Source: an uncultured Rhizobiaceae group bacterium (GTDB taxonomy: Bacteria > Pseudomonadota > Alphaproteobacteria > Rhizobiales > Rhizobiaceae). Taken from it: DNA of 64,000 nt. The notes beneath the pieces were generated by a model, which was not told the origin of the DNA, made no database searches, and worked only from the letters and a program-made list of their open reading frames with translations. The translations under genes and the position numbers were made by a program. Positions within the stretch are counted from its first letter, which is position 1. The number at the start of each line of letters is the position of its first letter. The stretch covers positions 1 to 64,000 of the forward strand of contig CALHBJ010000004.1 of the NCBI GenBank assembly GCA_937930845.1, in the 5' to 3' direction. This document shows, piece after piece, positions 1 to 8,687 of this stretch.

Positions 1-1026
1 GAACTGATGGATGAATACGGCACGGATGCATTGCGCTTTACCCTGGCAATCATGGCGGCGCAGGGCAGGGATGTGAAGCTCGATCCGGCCCGTATCGCCG
101 GGTACAGGAACTTTGGCACCAAACTGTGGAATGCCACCCGCTTTGCCCAAATGAATGAGGTCAAAAGCGTTGAAGGCTTTGATCCTGCAAGCGCAACGCT
201 GCAATTGAACAGATGGATACTGACCGAACTATCCCGTACGGTTGCGGAAGTTACAGACGGAATTGAGAAGTTCCGATTCAATGATGCGGCTGCCGCCTGC
301 TATAAATTTGTCTGGAACCTGTTTTGCGACTGGTATCTGGAATTGCTCAAGCCTGTCTTTAATGGGGATGATGCTGATGCCAAAGCGGAAGCCCAGGCGG
401 TTGCCGGGCATGTGCTGGATGAAATCTACAAACTGCTGCATCCCATGATGCCGTTCATGTCCGAAGAGTTATGGGCGCAGACAAATTCGAAACGCGATAC
501 ATTGCTGTGCCATGCAAAATGGCCGCAACCGCTGGTCAATGATCCAACCGCAGCGGATGAGATCAATTGGCTGATTGATCTGATTGGCGCTGTGCGTTCT
601 GTTCGTGCTGAAATGAACATCAAGCCGGGCCTGCAAATGCAATTGGTTATCACCGGTGCCAGCGACGAGACCAAAGCACGTATCGAACGCAATAAAGCGG
701 CCCTGTTGCGCCTGGCGCGGTTGGAGAGCGTTGAACTGGCTGATTTAGCCCCGGAAGGTGCTGCTCAAATGGTGGTCGGGGAGGCAACTGCCTGTCTGCC
801 GCTTAAGGGCGTTGTTGATTTCAACGCAGAAATTGCACGACTGGAGAAAGAGCTGGCCGGTATCGACAAGGATGTGAAGCAATTGTCGGGCAAGCTTGCC
901 AATGAGAAATTTGTGGCCAATGCACCCGCAGCTGTTGTTGCCGAAAACCGCGACCGACTGGCGGAGTTGCAGGAACGCGCGGGGCGGGTGAGTGAGGCTC
1001 TTGATCGCGTGAAAGCGTTTACCTAG
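1..1026 (+). CDS. valS: Valyl-tRNA synthetase, C-terminal part (cut by window edge)
   Basis: This is the 3' part of a class I aminoacyl-tRNA synthetase that charges tRNA-Val in the cytoplasm; the reading frame is open to base 1, so the Rossmann catalytic core with HIGH lies outside the window. The visible 341 residues start with the end of the catalytic region (DALRFTLA, then NFGTKLWNA), continue through the helical anticodon-binding domain (FVWNLFCDWYLEL, MPFMSEELW) and end in the roughly 65-residue coiled-coil arm characteristic of ValS (ARLEKELAGIDKDVKQL). A TAG stop closes the gene. The C-terminal arm separates ValS from the otherwise similar IleS and LeuS. Nothing looks damaged. Confidence 0.95.
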   Translation, partial: ELMDEYGTDALRFTLAIMAAQGRDVKLDPARIAGYRNFGTKLWNATRFAQMNEVKSVEGFDPASATLQLNRWILTELSRTVAEVTDGIEKFRFNDAAAACYKFVWNLFCDWYLELLKPVFNGDDADAKAEAQAVAGHVLDEIYKLLHPMMPFMSEELWAQTNSKRDTLLCHAKWPQPLVNDPTAADEINWLIDLIGAVRSVRAEMNIKPGLQMQLVITGASDETKARIERNKAALLRLARLESVELADLAPEGAAQMVVGEATACLPLKGVVDFNAEIARLEKELAGIDKDVKQLSGKLANEKFVANAPAAVVAENRDRLAELQERAGRVSEALDRVKAFT

Positions 1027-1329
1027 CCCAATTGTCAGGCCATTCTGTGCTTGCAATATGCGCCCCTTGAGCAGGTCGTGATTGACCCCAAAGCCGGCCC
1101 ATCCCATTGGGGTGCGCGGCTGTGCCGCCTTTATCAGGTGAGGCGGCGGCGGAATAAATAAATATTACAACGGTTTGCCCGTAACGAAATTGTTACCTTA
1201 GGTAATGTTTTCGTGAATTGTCTGTGTTTTCTCTTCAATGCCATGCTGACGCAGCCTCCCCTGCGGGGAGGCGCGGTCCAATTTGGAAGAATTGGCGAAA
1301 CACAGCCATTGTGCGACGGGGACAATTTC
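1027..1329. other. Intergenic region valS - FadL-type porin
   Basis: I see no gene in these 303 bases. A 7-bp inverted repeat (GCCGCCT 1124-1130 with AGGCGGC 1141-1147) sits about 100 bases after valS but has no T-run, so it is a weak terminator candidate at best. An A/T-rich stretch follows, then the palindrome ACCTTAGGT inside TTACCTTAGGTAA (1193-1205), which I treat as a possible operator for the porin gene. Confidence 0.5.
1193..1205. promoter_or_regulatory. Palindrome TTACCTTAGGTAA upstream of porin gene
   Basis: This is a 13-bp perfect palindrome (TTACC-TTA-GGTAA) 125 bp before the porin start codon. The core, read on either strand, recurs as TTACCTAAGGT upstream of the GH25-type gene (28670-28680). 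Its size and symmetry fit a binding site for a dimeric regulator; which one is unknown. Confidence 0.35.
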
Positions 1330-2592
1330 ATGAAAAAGCAGATTTTATTCGGCCTCGCGATGGTGATGGGTTCCAGTGCGGCGCTGGCCGGTGGTTTCGA
1401 CAGGGGCGGTGTGAAAATCGATCAATTGTTTGATCAGCAGCGTTTTACTTATGAAAATGAAGTCACTTATGTGTTCCCGCAACGAACCATAAAAAATGTT
1501 GAGCGGGTTAACAATTTGGGCGGTGGGCTTGGCCTGCAACCGCAACAGACATCCTCTATTGATGTGGATTCCGATTATGTGGTCCCGCGAATTGGATTCA
1601 AGGTCGCTTTGGGAGACTCTGTGGATTGCCTGGCTTCCTATTCTCACCCCTATGGTGCGGATGCCGAATATGGGCTGAACAATGCCTATTCCCCCACGGC
1701 GGTTGAATTTTCGGTGGAGTCGGAAGATTTCGGGCTCACTTGCGCTTACAAGATTCAGACCAGCATTGGCCAGTTCCGCGCGATTGGCGGGGTGTCCTAT
1801 TTGGAAGTCGATGCTTTCCAGTCGCGCCAGACATTTGGTGATCTCGCGATATTGGGAGATGTTGTGACGATCCCCACACCTCCAAACGTGCCACCCATAC
1901 CGGCGGTGAATACGCAAGGTCTGGGGATTTTCCAGCTTAGCGATGAGGCATTTGGCTGGCGTGTGGGGGCGGCATATGAGATTCCCGAAATCGCGCTTCG
2001 CGCGTCATTGGTTTACAGCAGCCGCTATGAACTTGATGGGTTGTCTGGCACTGTGGACACCACTGCTGTGGGCGGTTTTGGCACCATCACGCCGGTGAGT
2101 GCGTCGACGGAAATCCCCCAGGCGCTTGAATTTAAGTTTCAAACCGGCATCAATCCCAAAACCTTGCTGTTCGGCTCGGTGAAATGGCAGCAGTGGAGCA
2201 ATCTTGGCATCGTTCCCATTTCCGGCGTGACCAGCCCTACGACCGGCCAATTGCTGGACAATATTTCATTCGATCCGCTCTACCGCGATGGCATTACGGC
2301 ATCGGTTGGGGTGGGGCGCCGGTTTAACGAGAAGCTCAGCGGACAAGCTGCCTTCGGTTATGATCGCGGCACATCCACAATCAGCGGTTCCCAGACCGAC
2401 ACCTACACCCTTTCCGGCGGTATATCTTTTACGCCCACGGACAATCTGGAACTCAAATTGGGCGGTCTGGTTGGGCTGCTGACCAGTGGTTCCTCATCGC
2501 CCAGCGGTGGAGACCCGGCAAATGATTTGAACTACACATTTGATGATGATTTTGTCGGTGCGGTGAATCTGTCGGCCAAGTTGCGCTTTTAA
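1330..2592 (+). CDS. Outer membrane protein, OmpP1/FadL family
   Basis: A 420-residue exported beta-barrel protein of the FadL type, a family that carries long-chain fatty acids and other hydrophobic compounds across the outer membrane. The ATG at 1330 is followed by a clear signal peptide (KK, hydrophobic stretch, cleavage near ALA-GG at about residue 20). An upstream in-frame codon exists at 1213, but the signal peptide fixes the start. The body alternates polar and hydrophobic residues as barrel strands do, with family-like segments (FGWRVGAAYEIPEIALRASLVY, then FKFQTGINPKTLLFGSVKW), and the chain ends in an aromatic residue (KLRF), the usual outer-membrane sorting signal. Gene stands alone: palindrome in front, intrinsic terminator behind. 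The substrate cannot be read from the sequence. Confidence 0.85.
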   Translation: MKKQILFGLAMVMGSSAALAGGFDRGGVKIDQLFDQQRFTYENEVTYVFPQRTIKNVERVNNLGGGLGLQPQQTSSIDVDSDYVVPRIGFKVALGDSVDCLASYSHPYGADAEYGLNNAYSPTAVEFSVESEDFGLTCAYKIQTSIGQFRAIGGVSYLEVDAFQSRQTFGDLAILGDVVTIPTPPNVPPIPAVNTQGLGIFQLSDEAFGWRVGAAYEIPEIALRASLVYSSRYELDGLSGTVDTTAVGGFGTITPVSASTEIPQALEFKFQTGINPKTLLFGSVKWQQWSNLGIVPISGVTSPTTGQLLDNISFDPLYRDGITASVGVGRRFNEKLSGQAAFGYDRGTSTISGSQTDTYTLSGGISFTPTDNLELKLGGLVGLLTSGSSSPSGGDPANDLNYTFDDDFVGAVNLSAKLRF

Positions 2593-2638
2593 AGGTTCAA
2601 AAACTGGCCCTTGTCACCCGGCCAGCACGTTAATTTGA

Positions 2639-2673
2639 AAGGGGAAATGGTGTTGGTGGCCATTTCCCTTTTT
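2639..2673 (+). terminator. Intrinsic terminator after porin gene
   Basis: Stem GGGAAATGG (2642-2650) pairs with CCATTTCCC (2660-2668) around a 9-base loop and is followed directly by a T-run. It ends the porin transcript before clpP. Confidence 0.8.
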
Positions 2674-2819
2674 GGATTCCTGCTCAGTGGTTGTTTGAAG
2701 CGCCAGGAGTTCTATATGGGACGAAGAATTCCATTGATTTATCTCCCATTAACATTGCGTTAGTGAGTGCTGTATCAGCTAGTGCCAAGCGATTCTCTTT
2801 TTCACGCGAAAGAAGCCCG

Positions 2820-3455
2820 ATGAAAGATCCGATTGAAACCGCAATGAACCTCGTGCCGATGGTGGTTGAACAGACCAACCGTGGCGAACGGGCCTATGAT
2901 ATTTTTTCGCGCCTGCTGAAAGAGCGCATTATTTTCATCACAGGCCCCATTGAAGACGGCATGGCCGTTCTTGTCTGTGCGCAGCTGCTGTTTTTGGAAG
3001 CTGAGAATCCGAAGAAGGAAATCTCGCTCTACATCAACTCGCCGGGCGGGGTGGTGACATCGGGCATGGCGATTTATGACACAATGCAGTTCATCAAGCC
3101 TGCGGTGGCGACGCTGTGCATGGGCCAGGCGGCCTCCATGGGGTCGCTGCTTTTGACCGCAGGTGCCAAGGATATGCGTTTTGCATTGCCCAATGCACGC
3201 ATTATGCTGCACCAGCCTTCCGGCGGATTTCAGGGACAAGCGTCTGATATTGAACGCCACGCCCAGGATATTATTAAGTTGAAGCGCCGGTTGAACGAGA
3301 TTTACGTTACTCACTCCGGTCAGGATTATGACACAATTGAACGCACACTGGACCGGGATCACTTTATGACGGCTGATGAATCGGTTGACTTTGGTATCAT
3401 CGACAAGGTGATCAGCTCCCGTGCGGAGATTGAAGGTGACGACGGCGATGCATAA
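2820..3455 (+). CDS. clpP: ATP-dependent Clp protease proteolytic subunit
   Basis: This 211-residue serine protease forms the two-heptamer degradation chamber that works with ClpX or ClpA in the cytoplasm. The catalytic Ser is at about residue 106 ([10 protein letters not shown]), His at about 131 (IMLHQPSGG) and the acid at about 180 (LDRDHF). The oxyanion region SPGG is at about 74. Length fits the family. I start at ATG 2820 ([19 protein letters not shown]), where similarity to ClpP begins; a longer in-frame extension to 2691 is probably untranslated leader. clpX follows 235 bp downstream in the usual order, with its own leader in between. Confidence 0.95.
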   Translation: MKDPIETAMNLVPMVVEQTNRGERAYDIFSRLLKERIIFITGPIEDGMAVLVCAQLLFLEAENPKKEISLYINSPGGVVTSGMAIYDTMQFIKPAVATLCMGQAASMGSLLLTAGAKDMRFALPNARIMLHQPSGGFQGQASDIERHAQDIIKLKRRLNEIYVTHSGQDYDTIERTLDRDHFMTADESVDFGIIDKVISSRAEIEGDDGDA

Positions 3456-3690
3456 ATGCGCTGTCAGGCGGGCTGATTAAGCGAAATTGATTTCACGTTA
3501 AGGGAAATTTGAAGTCGAACTTGCTAGCCTGCCATGATTGTGGCGTGATCAACGCTGGAATAGGGACTGTTTAGGCATTCCCGAAGCATCTGTAAGTGGA
3601 CGATTTGCTTTCGATGTTAAGAAGCCCGGAAGTGATGTTCCGGCGGACACAGGCAAGATGGGCGCGATGGGTGCCCGGATAAGGTGGGTA

Positions 3691-4974
3691 ATGAGCAAGG
3701 TTTCAAATTCTGGTGGCGGCGGCGACGCCAAGAACACCCTCTACTGCTCGTTCTGCGGTAAGAGCCAGCATGAAGTGCGTAAACTGATCGCAGGTCCAAC
3801 GGTATTCATCTGTGATGAATGCGTTGAGTTGTGCATGGACATTATCCGCGAGGAAAATAAGTCCAGCCTGGTCAAGTCGACGGAAGGCACGCCCACACCT
3901 CAGGAAATCTTGGATGTGTTGAACGATTACGTCATCGGCCAGCCGCACGCCAAGCGCGTGTTGTCGGTTGCCGTGCACAATCACTATAAGCGGCTCAACC
4001 ACGCGGCGGAAAACGAAGATGTGGAATTGGCGAAGTCCAATATCATGCTCATCGGCCCCACCGGTTGTGGCAAGACATTGCTGGCCCAAACATTGGCGCG
4101 CATTCTTGATGTGCCCTTCACCATGGCGGACGCCACCACGCTGACCGAAGCCGGTTATGTGGGTGAAGATGTTGAGAACATCATTTTGAAGCTGCTGCAA
4201 AGCGCTGACTATAATGTTGAGCGTGCCCAGCGCGGCATCGTTTATATTGATGAGGTCGACAAGATTTCACGCAAGTCAGACAATCCGTCCATCACCCGCG
4301 ATGTGTCGGGCGAGGGCGTTCAGCAGGCTTTGCTCAAGATCATGGAAGGCACGGTTGCATCTGTGCCGCCCCAGGGTGGGCGCAAGCATCCGCAGCAGGA
4401 ATTCCTGCAGGTGGATACGACCAATATCCTGTTCATCGCCGGGGGTGCATTTGCTGGTCTCGACAAGATCATTTCTGACCGTGGCCGCAGCACAGGTATT
4501 GGCTTTTCGGCCAATATTGAAAGCCCAGATGATCGCAAAACCGGCGAATTGTTCAAGGAACTGGAGCCAGAAGATCTGTTGCGTTTTGGTCTGATCCCCG
4601 AATTTGTGGGCCGTATTCCGGTTCTGGCAACTTTGGAAGACCTTGATGAAGATGCGCTGGTGCAGATTCTGTCTGAGCCGAAAAACGCTTTGATCAAGCA
4701 GTATCAGCGCCTGTTCGAAATGGACGATGTGAAATTGTCGTTCCAGGAAGATGCGCTGCGGGCGATTGCGAAAAAGGCAATCCTTCGCAAAACCGGTGCA
4801 CGTGGTCTGCGCTCGATCATTGAGAGCATCCTGCTCGAAACAATGTTCGAATTGCCGGGCCTTGGCGGTGTGGAAGAAGTGGTGATTTCCGAGGAGGTCG
4901 TCAACGGCAACACACGGCCGCTCTACATCTATTCCGACAAGGAAGAAGAAGAGGCGACCGCCGAAAGCGCCTAA
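3691..4974 (+). CDS. clpX: Clp protease ATP-binding unfoldase ClpX
   Basis: This 427-residue AAA+ unfoldase recognises tagged substrates and threads them into ClpP. The N-terminal zinc-binding domain has its four Cys (YCSFC at about 19-22 and ICDEC at about 41-44). Walker A is GPTGCGKT at about 125, Walker B is YIDEVDKI, and the sensor-2 region is [10 protein letters not shown] near the end. Start ATG 3691 ([11 protein letters not shown]) is chosen because the zinc domain begins just after it; the frame stays open upstream to 3538 without family resemblance. It lies downstream of clpP, and a terminator hairpin follows 30 bp after the stop. Confidence 0.96.
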   Translation: MSKVSNSGGGGDAKNTLYCSFCGKSQHEVRKLIAGPTVFICDECVELCMDIIREENKSSLVKSTEGTPTPQEILDVLNDYVIGQPHAKRVLSVAVHNHYKRLNHAAENEDVELAKSNIMLIGPTGCGKTLLAQTLARILDVPFTMADATTLTEAGYVGEDVENIILKLLQSADYNVERAQRGIVYIDEVDKISRKSDNPSITRDVSGEGVQQALLKIMEGTVASVPPQGGRKHPQQEFLQVDTTNILFIAGGAFAGLDKIISDRGRSTGIGFSANIESPDDRKTGELFKELEPEDLLRFGLIPEFVGRIPVLATLEDLDEDALVQILSEPKNALIKQYQRLFEMDDVKLSFQEDALRAIAKKAILRKTGARGLRSIIESILLETMFELPGLGGVEEVVISEEVVNGNTRPLYIYSDKEEEEATAESA

Positions 4975-4986
4975 CGCGCGTTTCGA

Positions 4987-6081
4987 TCAAACATGATGTT
5001 TTTGAAAACCCGTGGTGCGCTGCGGGTTTTCTTGTTTTGAAGGAACTGACAAGCGCTTTTTGAGCACATCGACGATCAACTCATCGATGAAGAATTCGCG
5101 GACCCTGCGCTTCTTGCTGTATCGCCACCGGGGGAAATGCCAACTCAACCGTTCGTCAGTGTATTGATACATCTTTACCCATTGTTGCACGATCCAAGAA
5201 CGATCATGCCAATCGAAGTCTTGCCTTTCCCAGTTTTGGAAGTCCGTTTGGCTGTCTGTCAGAAAATCTTCAAGGCCCGTTTCGCGGGCCGTGTCTAAGT
5301 ACCATGTCACAACTTCCCGCCAGCGAGGATCATCCCAGGAAAATGGTGCATCCAGATGCCAGGGCTTTGGAATGCCGATCCAGTGCCAAATTTTTACGTC
5401 AATCTCCGGTACATCTGACCATTGTCCGCATCGCTGATAATTCCACACCAAGGGGAGACGTTTCCAATTCCCCTTTAGAAATCCATTCATTGCATCCTGA
5501 TCCGGGCAGGCGAGAAAACGTTGCTTGCGCTTTGCGTATGCAATTATGTTTTCAGGAATCTGCTGGGAGCGCCATTTCTCCCAATCAATCAGCAATACGC
5601 CAGAATTGAAATAACCGGCGCTTAGGGGAAGCCCCAAAACTAAGAACGGGTTGGCGAACTCACCGGGAAACATGGCACCGTGCACATCTGATGCTGCTGC
5701 GACAGGCATGCCATCGAAAGGGAACTTCATCAGCAGTGAGATGTCACCGCTAAATTTGGCATCACCATCAACATAGAGAATTCGATCTGTATCCAGGTCC
5801 AATACCTTGTGGATCAGGAGGCGCGTGTAACATTTTTTATGTGCCAGCCCTTGTAGCATGTCCTCAATCAGTGCCTGGGGAAGTAACACCAGATGGCACT
5901 GGATGTTCAGTCTGGCAACGGTCGTTTCAAATGCTTCGGTAATGCGTTTTTCATCGCCAAATGCAACAACATGAACGCACAGCCGGTCGCGATCATTGGT
6001 TTCAAAAAGCGAGCGAATTGAAAACAATGTGGGAATTAACAGTTTAAAGTCGCAGCAATATACAACGTTAAATTTGTTCAA
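4987..6081 (-). CDS. Glycosyltransferase family 8 protein
   Basis: A cytoplasmic retaining glycosyltransferase of the GT8 (LPS galactosyl/glucosyltransferase, glycogenin) type, 364 residues. The family order is visible: an N-terminal NVVYCCDFKLLIPTLFSIRSL strand, the metal- and nucleotide-sugar-binding DxD motif as YVDGDAKF near residue 100, then GYFNSGVLLID and DQDAMNGFLKGNWK. The start is taken as TTG 6081 (NKFNVVYCC), preceded by GGGGAA at good spacing; no ATG is available in this part. Likely donor is a UDP-sugar; acceptor unknown (lipopolysaccharide core or surface glycan is plausible). It stands alone, convergent with clpX, and its final codons contain the clpX terminator. Confidence 0.8.
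   Translation of the reverse strand: MNKFNVVYCCDFKLLIPTLFSIRSLFETNDRDRLCVHVVAFGDEKRITEAFETTVARLNIQCHLVLLPQALIEDMLQGLAHKKCYTRLLIHKVLDLDTDRILYVDGDAKFSGDISLLMKFPFDGMPVAAASDVHGAMFPGEFANPFLVLGLPLSAGYFNSGVLLIDWEKWRSQQIPENIIAYAKRKQRFLACPDQDAMNGFLKGNWKRLPLVWNYQRCGQWSDVPEIDVKIWHWIGIPKPWHLDAPFSWDDPRWREVVTWYLDTARETGLEDFLTDSQTDFQNWERQDFDWHDRSWIVQQWVKMYQYTDERLSWHFPRWRYSKKRRVREFFIDELIVDVLKKRLSVPSKQENPQRTTGFQKHHV
5001..5036 (+). terminator. Intrinsic terminator of clpX, inside the convergent gene
   Basis: AAAACCCG (5005-5012) pairs with CGGGTTTT (5023-5030), 10-base loop, followed by CTTGTTTT. The hairpin lies within the last codons of the convergent GT8 gene (stop at 4987), so its sequence doubles as protein code. 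Confidence 0.7.
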
Positions 6082-6177
6082 TAGCAGTTCCCCCGACCCC
6101 AAGATCGAGCATATCGGTCAATTACAACCGGTTGCAACCCTGTTGCGCATTTGTCGGTTTTGTTTGTCCTGCCAGCC

Positions 6178-7329
6178 CTACAGCGTCACCGGTACACGAA
6201 GTGGACCGCGAAAGGCCCAGCCGCCAAAGGGCGCATCGCCTGCCGATTTCATATTTGGAAAGCGGTCAAAGATCATGGGCAGGGCCACTTCTGCGATGAG
6301 GCAGCGCGACGCGGCGGCGCCTGCACAAAAATGAGGGCCAGCGCCAAAGCTGATCGCCTTTGATGTGTTGCGGGTAATGTCGAAAGTGTCAGGATTGTCG
6401 AATATGTCTTCATCGCGATTGGCCGAGCCGAACATCAGAAAAGCGCGGGTGTCGGGTTCCAGATCAATCCCATTCCACTGGAAACGTTGGGTAATCCGCC
6501 GCGGTGACATGCCAATGGGCGATATCCAACGGGCATATTCTTCAAACGCCTGAAGCCAGCTTGCCTTGCCGGATTGAATGAGTGCCAATTGCCCAGGATG
6601 GGTCAGCAAGGCCCAAATGGTGCCTGCAATGGCATCACGGGGTTCGTTTTGCCCCCCGCTGATCGCCAGTTTGATATTGGCGCGCACGCTCGCCATGGGC
6701 TGTTGCGCCTTTTGCAAAACACTCAAAAGGCTCGCTTCGTGGGCGTTGCCGCGCATTTGGGTATCAATTGCATCATCCAGCAATCTGGTGCCCGCGTGGC
6801 ACCGCGATTCAACCTCTGCATTGCCGGCATAATTGCCCACGCCGTCAATCATGGCCTGGGAAGTCCAATCCATATCGGCTTCAGAAATATTGGTCAGCCC
6901 GGTGATGTGGCGCAGGGCATGGCCGGAAACGGGCATGGCAAAGTCGGTCACCAGGTCGATGGTTTGTCCGGTCGTGAAACTGGCAAGCACATCTTGCGTG
7001 TGGTGTTCGAAACGGGCCTTCCACACATCGCGCACGGTGCGGGGCGAGAGGGCGGGGAAAGCCTGTTTGCGCTCGTTCAAGTGGGGCTCCCCATCCTTGC
7101 GCATCATGTTTTCACCCATCAGTACGGTCATCAGGCCGCCAGGCTGGTCGGAGGAAAAGACTTCAATGTTTTTCTCGCAAGCGAATATGTCGTCGCGCCG
7201 CGTCAACAGTGTCGCGTTCAGTTGCGGCACGTGGCATATGGGCGCTTCCCGGCGCATTCGTTTCAATATGGGGTAGGGATCATGCCAAAAGGGATCGGGT
7301 TCAATATTGAATTGGGCAGGACTGGCCAA
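6178..7329 (-). CDS. Cytochrome P450 with atypical I-helix
   Basis: A heme-thiolate monooxygenase-fold protein, about 383 residues from the TTG at 7329 (weak GGGA upstream). The frame can be extended to GTG 7464, but that would overlap the upstream gene by 98 bases. The heme-binding loop is intact (FGAGPHFCAGAAASR, about 50 residues before the end), as is the ExxR segment (FEEYARW). In the I-helix the usual AGxETT, which carries the acid-alcohol pair for oxygen activation, is replaced by GGQNEP (followed by RD), aligned by the 13-residue spacing to THPGQ. Loss of the Thr suggests peroxygenase-like or other unusual chemistry. No ferredoxin gene is adjacent; a ferredoxin-reductase-type gene at 49.4 kb is a distant candidate partner. 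Substrate unknown. Confidence 0.85.
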   Translation of the reverse strand: MASPAQFNIEPDPFWHDPYPILKRMRREAPICHVPQLNATLLTRRDDIFACEKNIEVFSSDQPGGLMTVLMGENMMRKDGEPHLNERKQAFPALSPRTVRDVWKARFEHHTQDVLASFTTGQTIDLVTDFAMPVSGHALRHITGLTNISEADMDWTSQAMIDGVGNYAGNAEVESRCHAGTRLLDDAIDTQMRGNAHEASLLSVLQKAQQPMASVRANIKLAISGGQNEPRDAIAGTIWALLTHPGQLALIQSGKASWLQAFEEYARWISPIGMSPRRITQRFQWNGIDLEPDTRAFLMFGSANRDEDIFDNPDTFDITRNTSKAISFGAGPHFCAGAAASRCLIAEVALPMIFDRFPNMKSAGDAPFGGWAFRGPLRVPVTL

Positions 7330-7366
7330 AGGTTTGTTCCCACAGGAGGCTGTAAGCGCCGTAAGG

Positions 7367-7912
7367 TTAGCGGATCGTGATAAAAAACGCGCCCCGCCCA
7401 GGCTTTTCTTCCATATATTGGAAGTCCTTGTGGATTGATTGCAAGGCTTTATCTGCCAGTGCACTGCCGGTCATCATCTTTTCCAGGTCTGTGCGCCGAA
7501 ATGCGTAAGCGCGCATATTGGCATTGTCGAGTGCACCATTGGCTTCGCTACCATAGCGCCGAGAGGCATCGAGATCATTGATAATGGCGTCGATTGAAAT
7601 GCGCTGGAGGCCGGAGAAAGCAATTCCGCCATTCCAGACATTCACAATGCCGGACCCGGATGGCATCCATACCGGATCTGCATCGCAATCATGCCCTGTC
7701 GAAGCATTGGCTTTGCTGGCTGTCGGGAGCCAGGTTGCGCCTGTTGTGCATTTGGAGCCGGTTCCCAAATGGAGGAGGACGGGAATGCTACCCTTTGAGT
7801 TTTGTTCTTTGATGAAATTGCAAAACGCGCCCAGTACCGCGCTGCCGCCACAGGCAAGCGCCTGGCTGGTCATCAGGAAGAACGTCACAAACAGGGTCAA
7901 AAACAAACGCAT
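7367..7912 (-). CDS. Secreted protein of unknown function
   Basis: I do not recognise this 181-residue protein. ATG 7912 begins a clear signal peptide (MRLFLTLFVTFFLMTSQALA) with an AxA-type cleavage site just before CGG. It is not a convincing lipobox, since the residue at -3 is Ala. The mature part has six or so Cys (CGG, FC, KC, DCD), enough for periplasmic disulfides, and a C-terminal half rich in charged residues (DLDASRRYGSEANG). It precedes the P450 gene on the same strand, with 37 bases between this stop and the preferred P450 start, so the two may be co-transcribed. Function cannot be assigned. Confidence 0.65.
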   Translation of the reverse strand: MRLFLTLFVTFFLMTSQALACGGSAVLGAFCNFIKEQNSKGSIPVLLHLGTGSKCTTGATWLPTASKANASTGHDCDADPVWMPSGSGIVNVWNGGIAFSGLQRISIDAIINDLDASRRYGSEANGALDNANMRAYAFRRTDLEKMMTGSALADKALQSIHKDFQYMEEKPGRGAFFITIR

Positions 7913-8012
7913 GTGAGACAGATAGTTCAACCGCACTAAGTTTTTTCGTGGTTTTCAGCTAAGAATTACCGAAAATTTGAATGAACCCACTGGTGTTTGC
8001 CTGGGGTCGCTG

Positions 8013-8687
8013 TCAGGCGCGCGCGATCATGATGACAGGGATTTCTAGTCGTCGCGCGGCCCGGATTTTTGCATAGGCACCGTCACCACCGGAATTGCGG
8101 CATACGATGTGTGTGATGTGATGGTGCTTGAGCAATTGTGCTTCATCGGGCCAATTTGGTGAGGGCTTGCCGAGAACCAGCGTGCTTTGAGCAAATGGCA
8201 ATGCGGTGGCCGGTTGGTCGACCATCCGAACGACAAAATGCACGTCATTTCGTTTTGCAAATGCGGCAATGTGTTGTGAACCAAGAGCCAATAAAACGCG
8301 GGCACCCTGGGGTATGGCTGAAACAGCGCAAGAACTGTCGGCCACTGTTTGCCAGATATCGCCTGGTTCTTTTGCCCAGGGCGCGCGTTGGTGACTTTCC
8401 AGCGGGATGCCGGTGATACGGGCGGCCTCCAGGGCGTTTTTGCTGATCTGTTGGGCGAAGGGGTGCGTGGCATCAACAAGCCGGGTGATGTTATGGTCTT
8501 GCAACCATTTTGCCAGACCCGTTGCGCCACCAAAGCCGCCCACACGGGTTTCGCCAGCCAAGGGGGTGGGTTCGCGGGTGCGCCCGGCAAGGGAGCTTGT
8601 GACATGGTGCCCCTTGGCAACAAGTGTCGCTGCCAGAGCGGCGGCCTCCTTCGTGCCACCCAATATGAGGATACGTTCAGCCGACAC
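8013..8687 (-). CDS. cobK: Precorrin-6A/cobalt-precorrin-6A reductase
   Basis: This NAD(P)H-dependent enzyme reduces the corrin ring intermediate precorrin-6A in cobalamin synthesis (CobK/CbiJ family). The 224-residue protein opens with a dinucleotide-binding strand and loop (RILILGGTKEAAALA), followed by the family segments DATHPFAQQISKNA, RAPWAKEPGDIW and LGKPSPNWPDEAQLL. I start at GTG 8687, which overlaps the cbiD stop by 11 bases; an upstream frame extension lies wholly inside cbiD and lacks similarity. The overlap implies translational coupling with cbiD. Context: the two genes converge with the plus-strand cob block further on. Confidence 0.9.
   Translation of the reverse strand: MSAERILILGGTKEAAALAATLVAKGHHVTSSLAGRTREPTPLAGETRVGGFGGATGLAKWLQDHNITRLVDATHPFAQQISKNALEAARITGIPLESHQRAPWAKEPGDIWQTVADSSCAVSAIPQGARVLLALGSQHIAAFAKRNDVHFVVRMVDQPATALPFAQSTLVLGKPSPNWPDEAQLLKHHHITHIVCRNSGGDGAYAKIRAARRLEIPVIMIARA

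Noticed and set aside
1124-1147. Terminator after valS
   Set aside because: Only a 7-bp stem with no T-run and nearly 100 bases from the stop; too weak to call.
2694-2717. Heat-shock (RpoH-like) promoter before clpP: TTTG ... TCTATAT
   Set aside because: Each half misses one consensus base and the 13-base spacing is too short for the alphaproteobacterial RpoH pattern, so I do not list it.
6574-7380. A 268-codon plus-strand frame opposite the P450 gene
   Set aside because: It is Gly/His/Gln-rich shadow sequence with no start signal; the opposite strand has the heme-binding loop and a full P450 fold.
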